Notes: generated by a model not told the origin, from the sequence alone. A stretch of DNA of 64,000 nt from Mycobacterium sp. MS1601 (GCF_001984215.1 NZ_CP019420.1:372001-436000), one strand, 5' to 3'; counted from the first letter of the stretch, positions 36,201 to 45,677 are shown. Translations and numbers: made by a program.

Positions 36201-36384
36201 CAGATTCGGTGTCCACCCCCGCAGAGATGCGTGCCACCGCGGTGTCCACCAGCAGGCTGCTCTTTCCCGTGCCTGCCCCACCGAGAACACGGACCACGCC
36301 CTGGCATTCCGGATGCAGCAGCGCCGACGCCGGGGCAGGCCAGCGACGGGTGAGGCCCTGGGCGGCGGAGGTGGATGCGGTCAT
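33229..36384 (-). CDS. adnA: AdnA, ATP-dependent DNA helicase-nuclease subunit with iron-sulfur site
   Basis: The 1051-residue product has Walker A LGGAGTGKSSLL near residue 39, motif II LVDDAQHLD (a divergent DExx box), motif III GDPNQSVFGFRG and motif VI-like LLITAAGRARR. The C-terminal nuclease has GRVDRLE and VVDVKTGKT. LQDCPLRWLLE and the terminal CGHCPIQPFC provide four cysteines for an AddB-type iron-sulfur cluster. AdnA pairs with AdnB for end resection. The ATG at 36384 is chosen because upstream codons run into the divergent hydrolase gene. Matches Rv3202c. Confidence 0.94.
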   Translation of the reverse strand: MTASTSAAQGLTRRWPAPASALLHPECQGVVRVLGGAGTGKSSLLVDTAVARISAGVDTESVLLLTGSGRPGGRLRAQLTSALLSASADPEQRSVVRQPLVRSLHAYAFAVLRLAAQRAGDPPPRLITSAEQDGIIRELLEGDLEDGALFWPQQLRPALGTAGFATELRDLLARCAERGIDPQQLQRLGRSARRPEWTAAGRFAQQYEQVMLLRSAVGMAAPQATVPALGAAELVGAALEAFATDPDLLTSEHARIGTLLVDDAQHLDPQAAHLVRALSAGAELTVLAGDPNQSVFGFRGADPALLLGGDSPTIELQVSHRCSPAVATAVNGLAARLPGAGPARVINGSGEQPGSVSALLAASDHAQATLIADVLRRAHLLDGIPWSQMAVVVRSVPRVAGLPRILAAAGVPVAPPSTRAPLADNAVVRALLTALAAGAGELTGEQAQLLLTGPIGRVDPVSLRQLRRSLRRFDNAGLSTVGDLLAATLRDGIPDGLAPAHARPLRRVRSVLDAVTGGQQQDPRSVLWEAWHRSGLQRRLLTLSERGGAGGARASADLDNVTELFAVTDSYVSHTAGASVAGLVRHVDSLGLPVRVAEPVAPPEAISIVSPHQAIDGEWDLVVIAGLQEGLWPNTVPRGGVLGTQRLLDTLDGIGDAVSVTAPLVAEERRLLITAAGRARRRLVVTAVEGEGSDADGLAIPSPFFAELAVYASSKGDDEVTLEPVAAPAVLSVPAVVGRLRAVVCAPAEAVDQHTRAGAAAQLARLAKAGVPGADPAGWYAMTPLSTRDPLWSGDQHTVTLSPSTLQTLQDCPLRWLLERHGGADARELRSTIGTLVHALIAQPGRTENQLNADLDAIWQELPFEAQWFARNELARHREMLGAFTEWHSQTRRELTEVGVEVDIDGDVAAADDDGPGVRVRGRVDRLERDAEGRLVVVDVKTGKTPVSKDDAQKHAQMALYQLAIAEGVLPGEATPGGARLVYVGKSTAGGAAERVQDPMAPQTREQWRAQVRAAAAATAGPQYVARVNDGCGHCPIQPFCPAHKVGKEQA

Positions 36385-36435
36385 GCGGGAATGACACCAC
36401 GGGGGTCCGACAAGTCGGTGCGAGCTGGCACCATC

Positions 36436-37215
36436 ATGGATGTGACCCGCCAACTCCATGTGCATCGATACGGACCGGACGGCCCGCCCCATGTCCTGGC
36501 CATCCACGGCCTGACCGGCCACGGCCGTCGATGGGAGCACCTGGCCACCCGTCACCTGCCGGAAGTGACGGTGCTGGCCCCTGACCTGCTCGGGCACGGC
36601 CGTTCATCCTGGGCCGCACCGTGGACCATCGACGAGAACGCCGCCGCCCTCGGCGGATTGCTCTCCGAACCCGTTGTGGTGGTGGGCCACTCGTTCGGCG
36701 GCGCCATCGCCCTGCACCTGGCCGCCACCCGTCCGGACGTGGTGGCCGGGCTGGTACTGCTGGATCCGGCGGTGGGTCTCGACGGTGAGTGGATGCGTGA
36801 GATCGCCGACGCCATGTTCGCCTCCCCCGACTACCCGGACCGCGCCGAGGCCCGCGCCGAGAAGCGCAACGGCTCCTGGGCCGACGTCGACGACGCCCAA
36901 CTCGACAGCGAACTGGACGAACACCTACTCACGCTGCCGAACGGCCGGCTCGGCTGGCGCATCAGCGTGCCTGCAACAATGTCGTACTGGAGTGAGCTGG
37001 CCCGGCCGGCGTCGTTGCCGGACAAGCCGATTCCCACTGTGCTGGTGCGCGCCACCAGGACATCGCCGCCCTATGTGACCGATCAGCTGGTGGCGGGTCT
37101 GCGCCAGAGGCTCGGTGCGGCATTCGAACTGGTGGACATGGACTGTGATCACATGGTGTCGCAGGCCAAACCCGCGAAGACAGCCGCCGTCATCCGTCGG
37201 GTCCTGGAGAACTGA
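36436..37215 (+). CDS. lipV: alpha/beta hydrolase (LipV-like)
   Basis: The 259-residue product has the alpha/beta-hydrolase pattern: HGLTGHGRRW oxyanion region, nucleophile elbow GHSFGG and late histidine CDHMV. It corresponds by position to the esterase LipV (Rv3203). Substrate unknown, probably small esters. The gene starts 51 bases from the divergent adnA start and ends three bases before the ATL gene, so these two form an operon. Confidence 0.85.
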   Translation: MDVTRQLHVHRYGPDGPPHVLAIHGLTGHGRRWEHLATRHLPEVTVLAPDLLGHGRSSWAAPWTIDENAAALGGLLSEPVVVVGHSFGGAIALHLAATRPDVVAGLVLLDPAVGLDGEWMREIADAMFASPDYPDRAEARAEKRNGSWADVDDAQLDSELDEHLLTLPNGRLGWRISVPATMSYWSELARPASLPDKPIPTVLVRATRTSPPYVTDQLVAGLRQRLGAAFELVDMDCDHMVSQAKPAKTAAVIRRVLEN

Positions 37216-37218
37216 GCC

Positions 37219-37515
37219 GTGGCACCCATCACCGACGACCAGGTGGAGCGGGTGCGTGCGCTGGTGGCATCCATCCCGCCGGGCAAGGTGTCCACCTATG
37301 GTGACATCGCCTCAGCGGCAGAGCTTTCCAGCCCGCGCATCGTCGCATGGATCATGCGCACCGACTCCTCGGATCTGCCCTGGCACCGCGTGATCAGGAG
37401 CTCGGGTCGTCCGGCGCCGCACCTGGCCACCCGTCAGCTGGAGAGGTTGCGGGCCGAGGGTGTGCTGGCCGACGACGGCCGCATTCCGTTGCGTGAGGTC
37501 AGACACGTTTTCTGA
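37219..37515 (+). CDS. alkyltransferase-like (ATL) DNA repair protein
   Basis: The 98-residue product equals the DNA-binding half of O6-alkylguanine-DNA methyltransferase (VSTYGDIA, SSPRIVAWIMR). The active-site Pro-Cys-His-Arg is PWHRVI, with tryptophan replacing the acceptor cysteine. Such ATL proteins bind alkylated guanine and hand it to nucleotide excision repair. GTG start, in an operon with the hydrolase. Matches Rv3204 by position. It is next to adnAB, adding to the repair cluster. Confidence 0.88.
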   Translation: MAPITDDQVERVRALVASIPPGKVSTYGDIASAAELSSPRIVAWIMRTDSSDLPWHRVIRSSGRPAPHLATRQLERLRAEGVLADDGRIPLREVRHVF

Positions 37516-37569
37516 GCCTTGCCGCCCGGCCGTCACCCCGGCTCCTTGGCAGCCGCGTCCTCGACCGGG

Positions 37570-38424
37570 CTAAACAGCCAGGCGCACCAGCGCGGCGGTA
37601 CGCGCCAGGCCGGGAAACGCTGCCGCGGTGGACCTGGGGTGCAGAGCGTGAACCGCCAGTCGGAACATCAACGCCCGCAACAACATCTGCGGAAACTCCG
37701 GCAGGGCACTCCACCGTTCGATGAGACCGTCGTCGGCCTCACCCCAGGCCAGGGCGTCCACGACGGCGACACCGGCCGCCCACGACGTGGGCCGCCAATA
37801 GGGGGTGATGTCCGTGATACCAGGCGCGGCAGTGCCAGCGAACAGCACCGTGCCGAACAGGTCACCGTGCACCAGCTGATTCGGGCTTTTGGTCGGCTTG
37901 CGCAGGGCGGCGAGCTGATTGATCAGGTCGATCGAGCGTTGCCCGTCCGCCGATCCCGGCGACACCCGCGCACCGGCCGGCAACGAGTGCAGCGGGCGTT
38001 CCTCCCAGGCGGCGCGGTCAGCGGCGATGAAGACGTCGACGTCGCCCCACGGCGCGACCGGAGGCTGGGTCAGGAAGCGGGGACGTTCCAGCGTGGCTGT
38101 GGCTTCGTGGAGGCGGACGGCGGCCGAGATCACCTCGTCGTGGCGCGGTTCCGGCGTGCCGGCGACGTAGGTGTCACCACGCCAGCCGGCCACCACGTAG
38201 CGGCCGTCGGTGGAGCGCACCGGACGGGCCAGTCGCACCCCGTCGACAAACAGCGTCTCGCGAACCTTCGCCGACCATGCGGCCCGCGCGTGATCGGCCA
38301 CCATGGACAGCACCACTTCGCCGCAGCGCCAGCCACCTTCCCACGTCGAACCCAGTGGCGCCGGTCTAGCTCCCCCGAGCCCGAAGGCCGCCAACACATG
38401 ATCCGGCGGCACATCGACAGTCAT
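37570..38424 (-). CDS. actinobacterial TIGR02569-type protein, phosphotransferase-like
   Basis: The 284-residue product corresponds to Rv3205c. The stretch NQLVHGDLFGTVLF resembles the catalytic loop of aminoglycoside-phosphotransferase-like kinases (HGDxxxxNxLF), and GITDITPYWRP sits where the DFD-type metal loop would be. The invariant residues are partly missing, so kinase activity is doubtful. The ATG is supported by a leaderless promoter. It is convergent with the ATL gene and 141 bases upstream-oriented from moeZ. Confidence 0.7.
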   Translation of the reverse strand: MTVDVPPDHVLAAFGLGGARPAPLGSTWEGGWRCGEVVLSMVADHARAAWSAKVRETLFVDGVRLARPVRSTDGRYVVAGWRGDTYVAGTPEPRHDEVISAAVRLHEATATLERPRFLTQPPVAPWGDVDVFIAADRAAWEERPLHSLPAGARVSPGSADGQRSIDLINQLAALRKPTKSPNQLVHGDLFGTVLFAGTAAPGITDITPYWRPTSWAAGVAVVDALAWGEADDGLIERWSALPEFPQMLLRALMFRLAVHALHPRSTAAAFPGLARTAALVRLAV

Positions 38425-38431
38425 GGGGCTC

Positions 38432-38437
38432 AGCCTA
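38432..38437 (-). promoter_or_regulatory. -10 element, leaderless start of the TIGR02569-type gene
   Basis: On the minus strand TAGGCT is followed after seven bases by the ATG at 38424. Confidence 0.5.
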
Positions 38438-38565
38438 TCGTCGCCACCCCGCCGAACTGGCCCGCTGATCAGCGTGTGCCGATTTCGTGTCGAAGCGGTG
38501 ACGTGCGGTAGGGCACATCCCTGCGGCCGACCAGGCCCGGACCCACCCAACAGGCGAGAGAACCG

Positions 38566-39741
38566 TCAGTACGTGACCATGTCCGGTTCGATCTGGTTCG
38601 CCCACGCCGCGATACCGCCCTGGACGTGTACCGCGTCGGAGAAGCCTGCCTTCTTCGCAATGGCCAGCACCTCGGCTGACCGGACGCCGGTCTTGCAGTA
38701 GAACACCGGCATTCGGTCGACGGCCAACTTCGACAACGCCTCGCCGTTCTCGAACGTGCCCTTGGGCACCAGCTCCGCGCCCTGAATGTGGTTGATGTCC
38801 CACTCGACGGGTTCACGCACGTCGATCAAGGCGATGTTCTTGCCGGAGTCCAGCATCTCGCGCAACTCGCGGGGAGTGATCGTGGAGCCGGCCGCAGCGG
38901 CCGCGGCGTCCTCGCTCACCACACCACAGAAGGCTTCGTAGTCGATCAGCTCGGTGATCTTGGGCGTCGCCGGGTCCTTGCGGATCTTGATGGTGCGATA
39001 CGTCATGTCGAGCGCGTCGTAGACCATCAGTCGGCCCAACAGGGTGTCGCCGATGCCGGTGATCAGCTTGATGGCCTCGGTGCCCATCACCGACGCGATG
39101 GAGGCACAGAGTATGCCGAGCACACCGCCCTCGGCGCACGACGGCACCATCCCCGGTGGCGGCGGTTCGGGATAGAGGTCGCGGTAGTTCAGCCCCAGGC
39201 CGTCGGGGGCGTCCTCCCAGAACACCGACACCTGACCTTCGAACCGGTAGATCGAGCCCCATACGTAGGGCTTGCCCGCCAACACGGCGGCGTCGTTGAC
39301 CAGGTAGCGGGTGGCGAAGTTGTCGGTCCCGTCGAGGATCAGGTCGTACTGCTTGAACAAGTTGACGGCGTTGTCGGGCTCCAGGCGCAGCTCATGCAGG
39401 CGGACCTCGACGAACGGGTTGACCTCACGCACCGAGTCGCGGGCACTCTGCGCCTTGGAGCGGCCGATGTCGGACTGGCCGTGGATGATCTGGCGCTGCA
39501 GGTTGGACTCGTCGACCACGTCGAATTCGACGATGCCGATGGTGCCGACACCCGCGGCGGCCAGGTAGAGCAGGGTGGGCGAACCCAGGCCTCCGGCCCC
39601 GATGACGAGGACGCGGGCATTCTTCAGCCGCTTCTGCCCGTCGAGACCCAGGTCCGGAATGATCAGATGCCGGCTGTAACGCGAAACCTCTTCGCGGGTC
39701 AGTTCGGCTGCTGGCGCTACCAGCGGCGGCAACGGCGACAC
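38566..39741 (-). CDS. moeZ: MoeZ/MoeB-type adenylyltransferase-sulfurtransferase
   Basis: The 391-residue product has an E1-like adenylating domain (about 15-260) with GAGGLGSPTL for ATP, RQIIHGQSDIG and DGTDNFATRY. A C-terminal rhodanese domain follows (about 290-391) with the persulfide cysteine in FYCKTGVRS. MoeZ activates sulfur-carrier proteins for molybdopterin, cysteine (CysO) and thioamide formation. It matches Rv3206c. The GTG start follows GAGGAGATAAC. A possible SigH-type promoter lies about 60-80 bases upstream, fitting a role in thiol stress. Confidence 0.94.
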   Translation of the reverse strand: MSPLPPLVAPAAELTREEVSRYSRHLIIPDLGLDGQKRLKNARVLVIGAGGLGSPTLLYLAAAGVGTIGIVEFDVVDESNLQRQIIHGQSDIGRSKAQSARDSVREVNPFVEVRLHELRLEPDNAVNLFKQYDLILDGTDNFATRYLVNDAAVLAGKPYVWGSIYRFEGQVSVFWEDAPDGLGLNYRDLYPEPPPPGMVPSCAEGGVLGILCASIASVMGTEAIKLITGIGDTLLGRLMVYDALDMTYRTIKIRKDPATPKITELIDYEAFCGVVSEDAAAAAAGSTITPRELREMLDSGKNIALIDVREPVEWDINHIQGAELVPKGTFENGEALSKLAVDRMPVFYCKTGVRSAEVLAIAKKAGFSDAVHVQGGIAAWANQIEPDMVTY

Positions 39742-39775
39742 CGTTATCTCCTCGATTGCACGGATTGATACGCCC

Positions 39776-39790
39776 GACTCACGTCGAGTC
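39776..39790. repeat. short palindrome upstream of moeZ
   Basis: GACTC, five bases, GAGTC. It lies 35-49 bases before the moeZ start and could be an operator or an mRNA hairpin. Confidence 0.3.
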
Positions 39791-39798
39791 CTATCAAC

Positions 39799-39824
39799 AA
39801 CCGTAATCGTCCTCCACTGCTTCC
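39799..39824 (-). promoter_or_regulatory. candidate SigH-type promoter of moeZ
   Basis: On the minus strand GGAAG (39820-39824) is followed after 18 bases by GTTG, close to the SigH pattern GGAA(C/T) - 16 to 20 bases - GTT. The fifth -35 base is atypical. SigH itself is encoded in this window. Confidence 0.3.
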
Positions 39825-39871
39825 CGAGAATCCGGCGATGCGCCGAGATTGCACGAAGATCTGATCGCAGA

Positions 39872-40921
39872 TCAGGCGATGGGATACGGCCAGGGGTTGA
39901 ACCGGCACGTCAGGCCGTTGGCGGGAATGGCCCCAGGGTCGAACAGGGTGTTGTCGTTGTTAGAGGTGGAGAACGTCTGCTGCATCATGATGGGCGCCAG
40001 ATCGCCGTTGCCCGGGCAGGGCTCGTGTTGCTGGTAGCCGATGGCATGACCGACCTCATGGTTGATCAGGTACTGCCGGTAGGACCCGACGTCCCCCTGG
40101 AAGGGCACCGCGCCGCGCACCCACCGCGCCTCGTTGATGAACACGCGCGGCTGGGGGGCGGCACCGGGGCTGGGGCTGTAGGCCGGGTTGAAGCAGGACG
40201 TCTCGATCTGGATCTCGTAACCGCAGCCCTGTCGGATGGTCATCGGCGACGTCAGCGAGACTCGGAAGTCGGGTTCCACCGTCGACGTGGCGTCGGTGCG
40301 GACGAACGCGAACTGCGGATTGTGCACCCAGCTCTTGGGATTCGACAAGGTCTGGCTGACCATCTGGGCGAATCCGTCATCACCACCGAACGACGTGGTG
40401 TCCAGGCCGTCCTCGACTTCGACGGTGTAGGTGAAGACCTTCGCGGTGCCCTGCCCCACCTGCGGCTCGGTCCCCGGCACCACATGCCAGGTGTTGGCCC
40501 CGGCCTCGGTGAAGGGACCGCCCGCGGGCAGGATCCCGGTGGGCAGGTTGGCGTCGAACTGCGTCAGGCCCTTCGGCGGAGCACCGATGATGGCGGTGGA
40601 TTCGACACCGATGGTGGGCGGCCCCTGCACCGGTTCCTCCACGGCTGCCGGCGTCTGCGTCTCGGTTCCAGTGATGGTCTGGTAGACCACCAACACCGTG
40701 ACCACCATGAGGATCGGCAGCGCGTAAGCGCGCCACCCATAGGTGGAGATGAAGCGTCCGAGCCAGGTCTGCTTGCGCCACTGCTGACGTTCGTCGCGGT
40801 TGGACCGAGCCCGTCCGGAATCCTCGGCCAACGGATCACGCTGGGCACGCAGCGGCTCGCGCCACTCGCTGTGCACCACAGGTGCACGACTGGGCCCGCG
40901 ACGCCCTGGGTCGAAGGTCAC
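39872..40921 (-). CDS. DUF3152 membrane-anchored metzincin-like protein
   Basis: The 349-residue product has a basic cytoplasmic N-terminus, one membrane segment (about 64-84) and an extracytoplasmic DUF3152 domain. That domain contains NHEVGHAIGYQQHEPC, a metzincin-like zinc motif (HExxHxxG, third histidine one position later than usual). It is followed by PIMMQQTF, which resembles a Met-turn. Four cysteines could form disulfides. A surface zinc protease is the best reading; activity is not established. Corresponds to Rv3207c. GTG start. Confidence 0.78.
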   Translation of the reverse strand: MTFDPGRRGPSRAPVVHSEWREPLRAQRDPLAEDSGRARSNRDERQQWRKQTWLGRFISTYGWRAYALPILMVVTVLVVYQTITGTETQTPAAVEEPVQGPPTIGVESTAIIGAPPKGLTQFDANLPTGILPAGGPFTEAGANTWHVVPGTEPQVGQGTAKVFTYTVEVEDGLDTTSFGGDDGFAQMVSQTLSNPKSWVHNPQFAFVRTDATSTVEPDFRVSLTSPMTIRQGCGYEIQIETSCFNPAYSPSPGAAPQPRVFINEARWVRGAVPFQGDVGSYRQYLINHEVGHAIGYQQHEPCPGNGDLAPIMMQQTFSTSNNDNTLFDPGAIPANGLTCRFNPWPYPIA

Positions 40922-41018
40922 CGACCCAGGATGGCATAGACGCGCGCGCAGACGGTTCCCGGCGCGCCCGGGACAAACTCCCGAGCCGACGTTTCGTGGG
41001 TTCTGCGCCCGCGGGTAG

Positions 41019-41997
<979 letters not shown>

Positions 41998-42231
41998 GCT
42001 GGACCCTTTCTTCGACAAGCGGTTACGCAAGAAGGCTAGTGGACACCGCGGCAGCACTTCACATCACGGCGTTCGCGGTCAGCGAAGTGGGTCCCGACCT
42101 GCCGCGATAGTGATCCGATTGATATCAAATCGTCCACATCCCGGGTCCGTTGGGCATCTCGACGCCGATACGCTGAAGTGAAGAAAGTGACGTATGTGGC
42201 GAAAGTGAAAGGTTGCGCCGGCGGTGATCCG

Positions 42232-43056
42232 ATGAGCAAACCGTATTGGAGTGGCGCGAACGGCCGGGGGAACTACTTCCTCGATGACCCGTTCGACGAC
42301 GACGCACCGACCGGCGGCATCCGGACCCAAGAGCGCTACAACGACGGCTTCTACAGCAACGGCGGGTACCGGACCACCGACGAGTACCGCCATGGGCAGG
42401 ATTACCACGACTACGACGAGTACGACGACGAAGACGAAGACGGCGTTTACTACCACTCCGACACCCGCTGGCGCCTGGTGGCCGGCATGGCCGTTGCGGT
42501 GCTGCTGGCCGCGGTGTTGGCGATCGTGCTGGTGATGCGCAGCGACGAGACCGAACCGACGGCGCAGACCGGTGACGCCCCGGCCACCTCGACGGCACCG
42601 CGGACCGTCGTGGCGACCATCCCGCCCAGCCCGGCACCGCTTCCGCCGGCCCAGCTCTCCCCCGAGACGGTCGTCACCATCACCACGACGCCGCCCGCGC
42701 CGCCGATCACCGCCGCCGCTCCTGCGCCGCCGGAGACCATTCCGGCGCCCGAGGCCGCCGCTCCCCCGCCGGCACCTGCCCCCGACCCACGCACCGTCAC
42801 GTACACGGTCACCGGCACAAAGCAGTTGATCGACCTGGTGAGCGTCATCTACACCGACGAACAGGGCCTGCCTCGCACCGAGGTGAACGTGGCTCTGCCG
42901 TGGACCAAGACGTTGGTGCTGAATCCCGGTGTGGAGTTCGAATCCGTGACCGCCACCAGCCTCACCGGTCAGCTGAACTGTGTGATCACCGATGCCGCGG
43001 GCACTCCGGTGGCGGCACAGAACAACAACTCGATGATCGCGACCTGCACCGGCTAG
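42232..43056 (+). CDS. MmpS-like membrane protein with Pro/Thr-rich linker
   Basis: The 274-residue product has an acidic, Tyr-rich cytoplasmic N-terminus (about 1-75), one membrane segment (about 80-102), and a Pro/Ala/Thr-rich linker. The last 85 residues form an MmpS-like domain (VTYTVTGTKQLIDLVSVIYTD; paired cysteines in QLNCVI and IATCTG). MmpS proteins are accessory to MmpL lipid exporters, but no mmpL is adjacent. It corresponds to Rv3209. ATG 42232 is preferred to an upstream GTG at 42178. Confidence 0.8.
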   Translation: MSKPYWSGANGRGNYFLDDPFDDDAPTGGIRTQERYNDGFYSNGGYRTTDEYRHGQDYHDYDEYDDEDEDGVYYHSDTRWRLVAGMAVAVLLAAVLAIVLVMRSDETEPTAQTGDAPATSTAPRTVVATIPPSPAPLPPAQLSPETVVTITTTPPAPPITAAAPAPPETIPAPEAAAPPPAPAPDPRTVTYTVTGTKQLIDLVSVIYTDEQGLPRTEVNVALPWTKTLVLNPGVEFESVTATSLTGQLNCVITDAAGTPVAAQNNNSMIATCTG

Positions 43057-43116
43057 CCCGGTCGACGAAGCGGGCCTTGCGTGGGGACATCGCCAGCGAA
43101 GTGAGGGGCTGAATCC

Positions 43117-43824
43117 TCAGCTCAAGCCGAGCTCGCTCATGCGGTCGGCATGGGTGCGCTGCAACCGGTCGAAAAACCCGGACATCTGACCGAGACCACC
43201 GGTGCTGGCCAACACCAGATCCACCAGCTCGTCACGGTCGGCCAGGACGTACTGCGCCTGCGTGATGGCCTCCCCCAACAGCCGCCGCGACCACAGCGCC
43301 AGACGGCTGCGCTGTCTGTCGCTGGCAGCCACCGCGGCGCGCACCTCGTCCACCACGAACTGTGAATGCCCAGTTTCCGAGAGCACACCACGCACCACAT
43401 CGGCGATCTCGGCAGGCAGCACACCAGCAATCTCGAGGTAGAAGTCGGCGGCCAGCGCATCGCCCACATACGTCTTGACCAACGCCTCGAGCCACGTACT
43501 CGGTGTGGTCAACCGGTGGTAGTTCTCCAGCGCAGAGGCATACCGCGCCATCGCGGGCACCACGTCCACTCCGCGGCGCTCCAACGCTTCCCGCAGCAGC
43601 TCGTAGTGGCCCATCTCCGCGGCCGCCATGCGGGCCATGCTGATTCGGCCATTGAGATGAGGCGCCATCCGCGCCTCTTCGGTGAGCCGGTAGAACGCGG
43701 CCACTTCCCCGTAAGCCAGTAGTGCGAACAACTCGTTGACACCCGGATGATCGGCGGTCAACGCCGCGGCAGGCTCACTGGGAGCCAGTTCACCGGACCC
43801 CGCGGCGGGCTGCGTCGAGCTCAT
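43117..43824 (-). CDS. ferritin-like fold protein
   Basis: The 235-residue helical product corresponds to Rv3210c. The first helix contains LLAYGEVAAFYRL and later helices MAAAEMGHYELL and YVGDALAADFYLEI, placing Glu and His in positions like those of ferritin-like diiron proteins. Metal binding and substrate are unknown. The ATG at 43824 is supported by a leaderless promoter. Confidence 0.78.
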   Translation of the reverse strand: MSSTQPAAGSGELAPSEPAAALTADHPGVNELFALLAYGEVAAFYRLTEEARMAPHLNGRISMARMAAAEMGHYELLREALERRGVDVVPAMARYASALENYHRLTTPSTWLEALVKTYVGDALAADFYLEIAGVLPAEIADVVRGVLSETGHSQFVVDEVRAAVAASDRQRSRLALWSRRLLGEAITQAQYVLADRDELVDLVLASTGGLGQMSGFFDRLQRTHADRMSELGLS

Positions 43825-43830
43825 GGACTC

Positions 43831-43836
43831 ACTGTA
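43831..43836 (-). promoter_or_regulatory. -10 element, leaderless start of the ferritin-like gene
   Basis: On the minus strand TACAGT is followed after six bases by the ATG at 43824. Confidence 0.5.
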
Positions 43837-44145
43837 GTTCCTGGCACTCAGGGGCCGTGCCGAAGACGCCGTCACCGCGGTGAATCGGGTCATGGCTTGC
43901 ACAACCAGCTACCATGGGAAGAGGCAGAGGCGTTTTCCCGCTTCTTCCTAGGTAATGTGCGTGCACGCAGTTGTCCCTACCGGTGACCACTGTCATCGCA
44001 CTGGGCCCAGCGAATCGGCTCGCGGTGTCACATCGTGAAGCCCGGTCTCGTTCCTCTCAGAACTCGTGCGCGCGTGAACGCTACGCCGTGATCGAAATGA
44101 CGAGTACTGATCTCGGACCGAGACCGAAAGGCTGCACTTCCCTAT
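43837..44145 (+). other. long untranslated region upstream of rhlE
   Basis: About 310 bases without a supported gene. TAGGTAAT near 43949-43956 is a plausible -10, which would give rhlE a leader of about 185 bases. No strong hairpin was found. GAAAGG lies 12 bases before the rhlE ATG. Confidence 0.4.
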
Positions 44146-45663
44146 ATGACTGTCATCCCCAAAACCTTCGCCGACCTGGGCGTTCGCGAAGAAATCGTTC
44201 GTGCGCTCGCTGAGCAGGGCAAATCCCATCCGTTCGCCATCCAGGAGCTGACGCTCCCGATGGCCATGGCCGGCGACGACCTGATCGGCCAGGCCCGCAC
44301 CGGCATGGGCAAGACCCTGGCCTTCGGCGTCCCGCTGCTGCACAAGATCACCAGCGACGCCGGCCGCCCCCTGACCGGCGCTCCCCGAGCACTGGTTGTC
44401 GTCCCCACCCGCGAGCTGTGTATCCAGGTTTTCGGTGACCTCGCCGGCGCCGCCAAGCATCTGCAGGTGGGTGACCGCGCGCTGTCGGTGGTCTCCATCT
44501 ACGGCGGTCGCCCCTACGAGGCCCAGATCGAGTCACTGCGCAACGGCGCCGACGTCGTGGTGGGCACCCCCGGGCGACTCCTCGACCTGGCCCAGCAGGG
44601 TCACCTGCAGCTCGGCGGACTGTCGGTGCTGGTACTCGACGAAGCCGACGAGATGCTGGACCTGGGCTTCCTGCCCGATATCGAACGCATTCTGCGGCTG
44701 ACCCCGGACAGCAGGCAGGCCATGCTGTTCTCGGCGACCATGCCGGACCCGATCATCACACTGGCCCGCACCTTCATGAACCAGCCGACGCACATCCGGG
44801 CAGAATCCGCTGCGTCATCAGCCACTCACGACAGCACCGAGCAGTTCGTCTACCGGGCGCACGCGCTCGACAAAGTCGAGATGGTGGCCCGCATTCTGCA
44901 GGCCGAGGGCCGCGGCGCCACGATGATCTTCACCCGCACCAAGCGCACCGCGCAGAAGGTGTCCGACGAGCTCGCCGAACGCGGATTCAAGGTCGGCGCC
45001 GTACACGGCGACCTGGGTCAGATCGCACGTGAAAAGGCACTCAAGAGCTTTCGCACCGGCGCCATCGACGTGCTGGTGGCCACCGACGTGGCGGCCCGCG
45101 GTATCGACATCGACGACATCACCCACGTGATCAACTACCAGATCCCCGATGACGAGCAGGCCTACGTGCACCGCATCGGCCGCACGGGTCGCGCGGGTAA
45201 AACCGGTATCGCCGTCACCCTCGTCGACTGGGACGAGCTGCCACGCTGGACCATGATCGACAAGGCGCTCGGCCTGGACACACCGGATCCGTCCGAGACC
45301 TACTCCAGCTCCCCGCACCTCTACGACGAGCTGCACATCCCGACCTCCGCCACCGGCACCGTCGGCACCCCGCAGAAGGTGTCGTCGAAGCGACCGGAAC
45401 GCAAGCCCCGCGCCTCCGAGGGCGCCGAGGACAGTGGCGCCGACACACCGCGCACCCGGACCCGCAGCCGTCGCCGCACCCGCGGAGGACAGACCGCGAC
45501 CGGTCACGTCGAGCAGGTGAGTGACGACAGCAACGCCGGACCCGACTCCGGACAAACGACCGAGGCAGACGCGCCGGCCAAGCGCCGTCGCCGCCGTCGT
45601 CCCCGCAAGTCCTCGGGCACCACCGAGGCTCCGGTCACCGACGCTCCAGTCAGTGCCGGCTGA
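44146..45663 (+). CDS. rhlE: DEAD-box RNA helicase RhlE
   Basis: The 505-residue product has Q motif region FAIQELTLP, Walker A ARTGMGKTLAF, DEAD box VLDEADEML, SATMP, and motif VI HRIGRTGRAGK. The last 100 residues are disordered and basic, ending in an Arg-rich stretch (KRRRRRRPRK), typical of RNA chaperone tails. RhlE-type helicases act in RNA decay and ribosome assembly. Matches Rv3211. A long leader precedes it, which is often a regulatory feature of such helicases. Confidence 0.94.
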   Translation: MTVIPKTFADLGVREEIVRALAEQGKSHPFAIQELTLPMAMAGDDLIGQARTGMGKTLAFGVPLLHKITSDAGRPLTGAPRALVVVPTRELCIQVFGDLAGAAKHLQVGDRALSVVSIYGGRPYEAQIESLRNGADVVVGTPGRLLDLAQQGHLQLGGLSVLVLDEADEMLDLGFLPDIERILRLTPDSRQAMLFSATMPDPIITLARTFMNQPTHIRAESAASSATHDSTEQFVYRAHALDKVEMVARILQAEGRGATMIFTRTKRTAQKVSDELAERGFKVGAVHGDLGQIAREKALKSFRTGAIDVLVATDVAARGIDIDDITHVINYQIPDDEQAYVHRIGRTGRAGKTGIAVTLVDWDELPRWTMIDKALGLDTPDPSETYSSSPHLYDELHIPTSATGTVGTPQKVSSKRPERKPRASEGAEDSGADTPRTRTRSRRRTRGGQTATGHVEQVSDDSNAGPDSGQTTEADAPAKRRRRRRPRKSSGTTEAPVTDAPVSAG

Positions 45664-45677
45664 CCACATCGTCCGCC

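Noticed and set aside
35566..36435. 290-codon N-terminal extension of the alpha/beta hydrolase
   Set aside because: The extension runs antisense through adnA and has no resemblance to hydrolases; MDVTRQ at 36436 is a normal family start.
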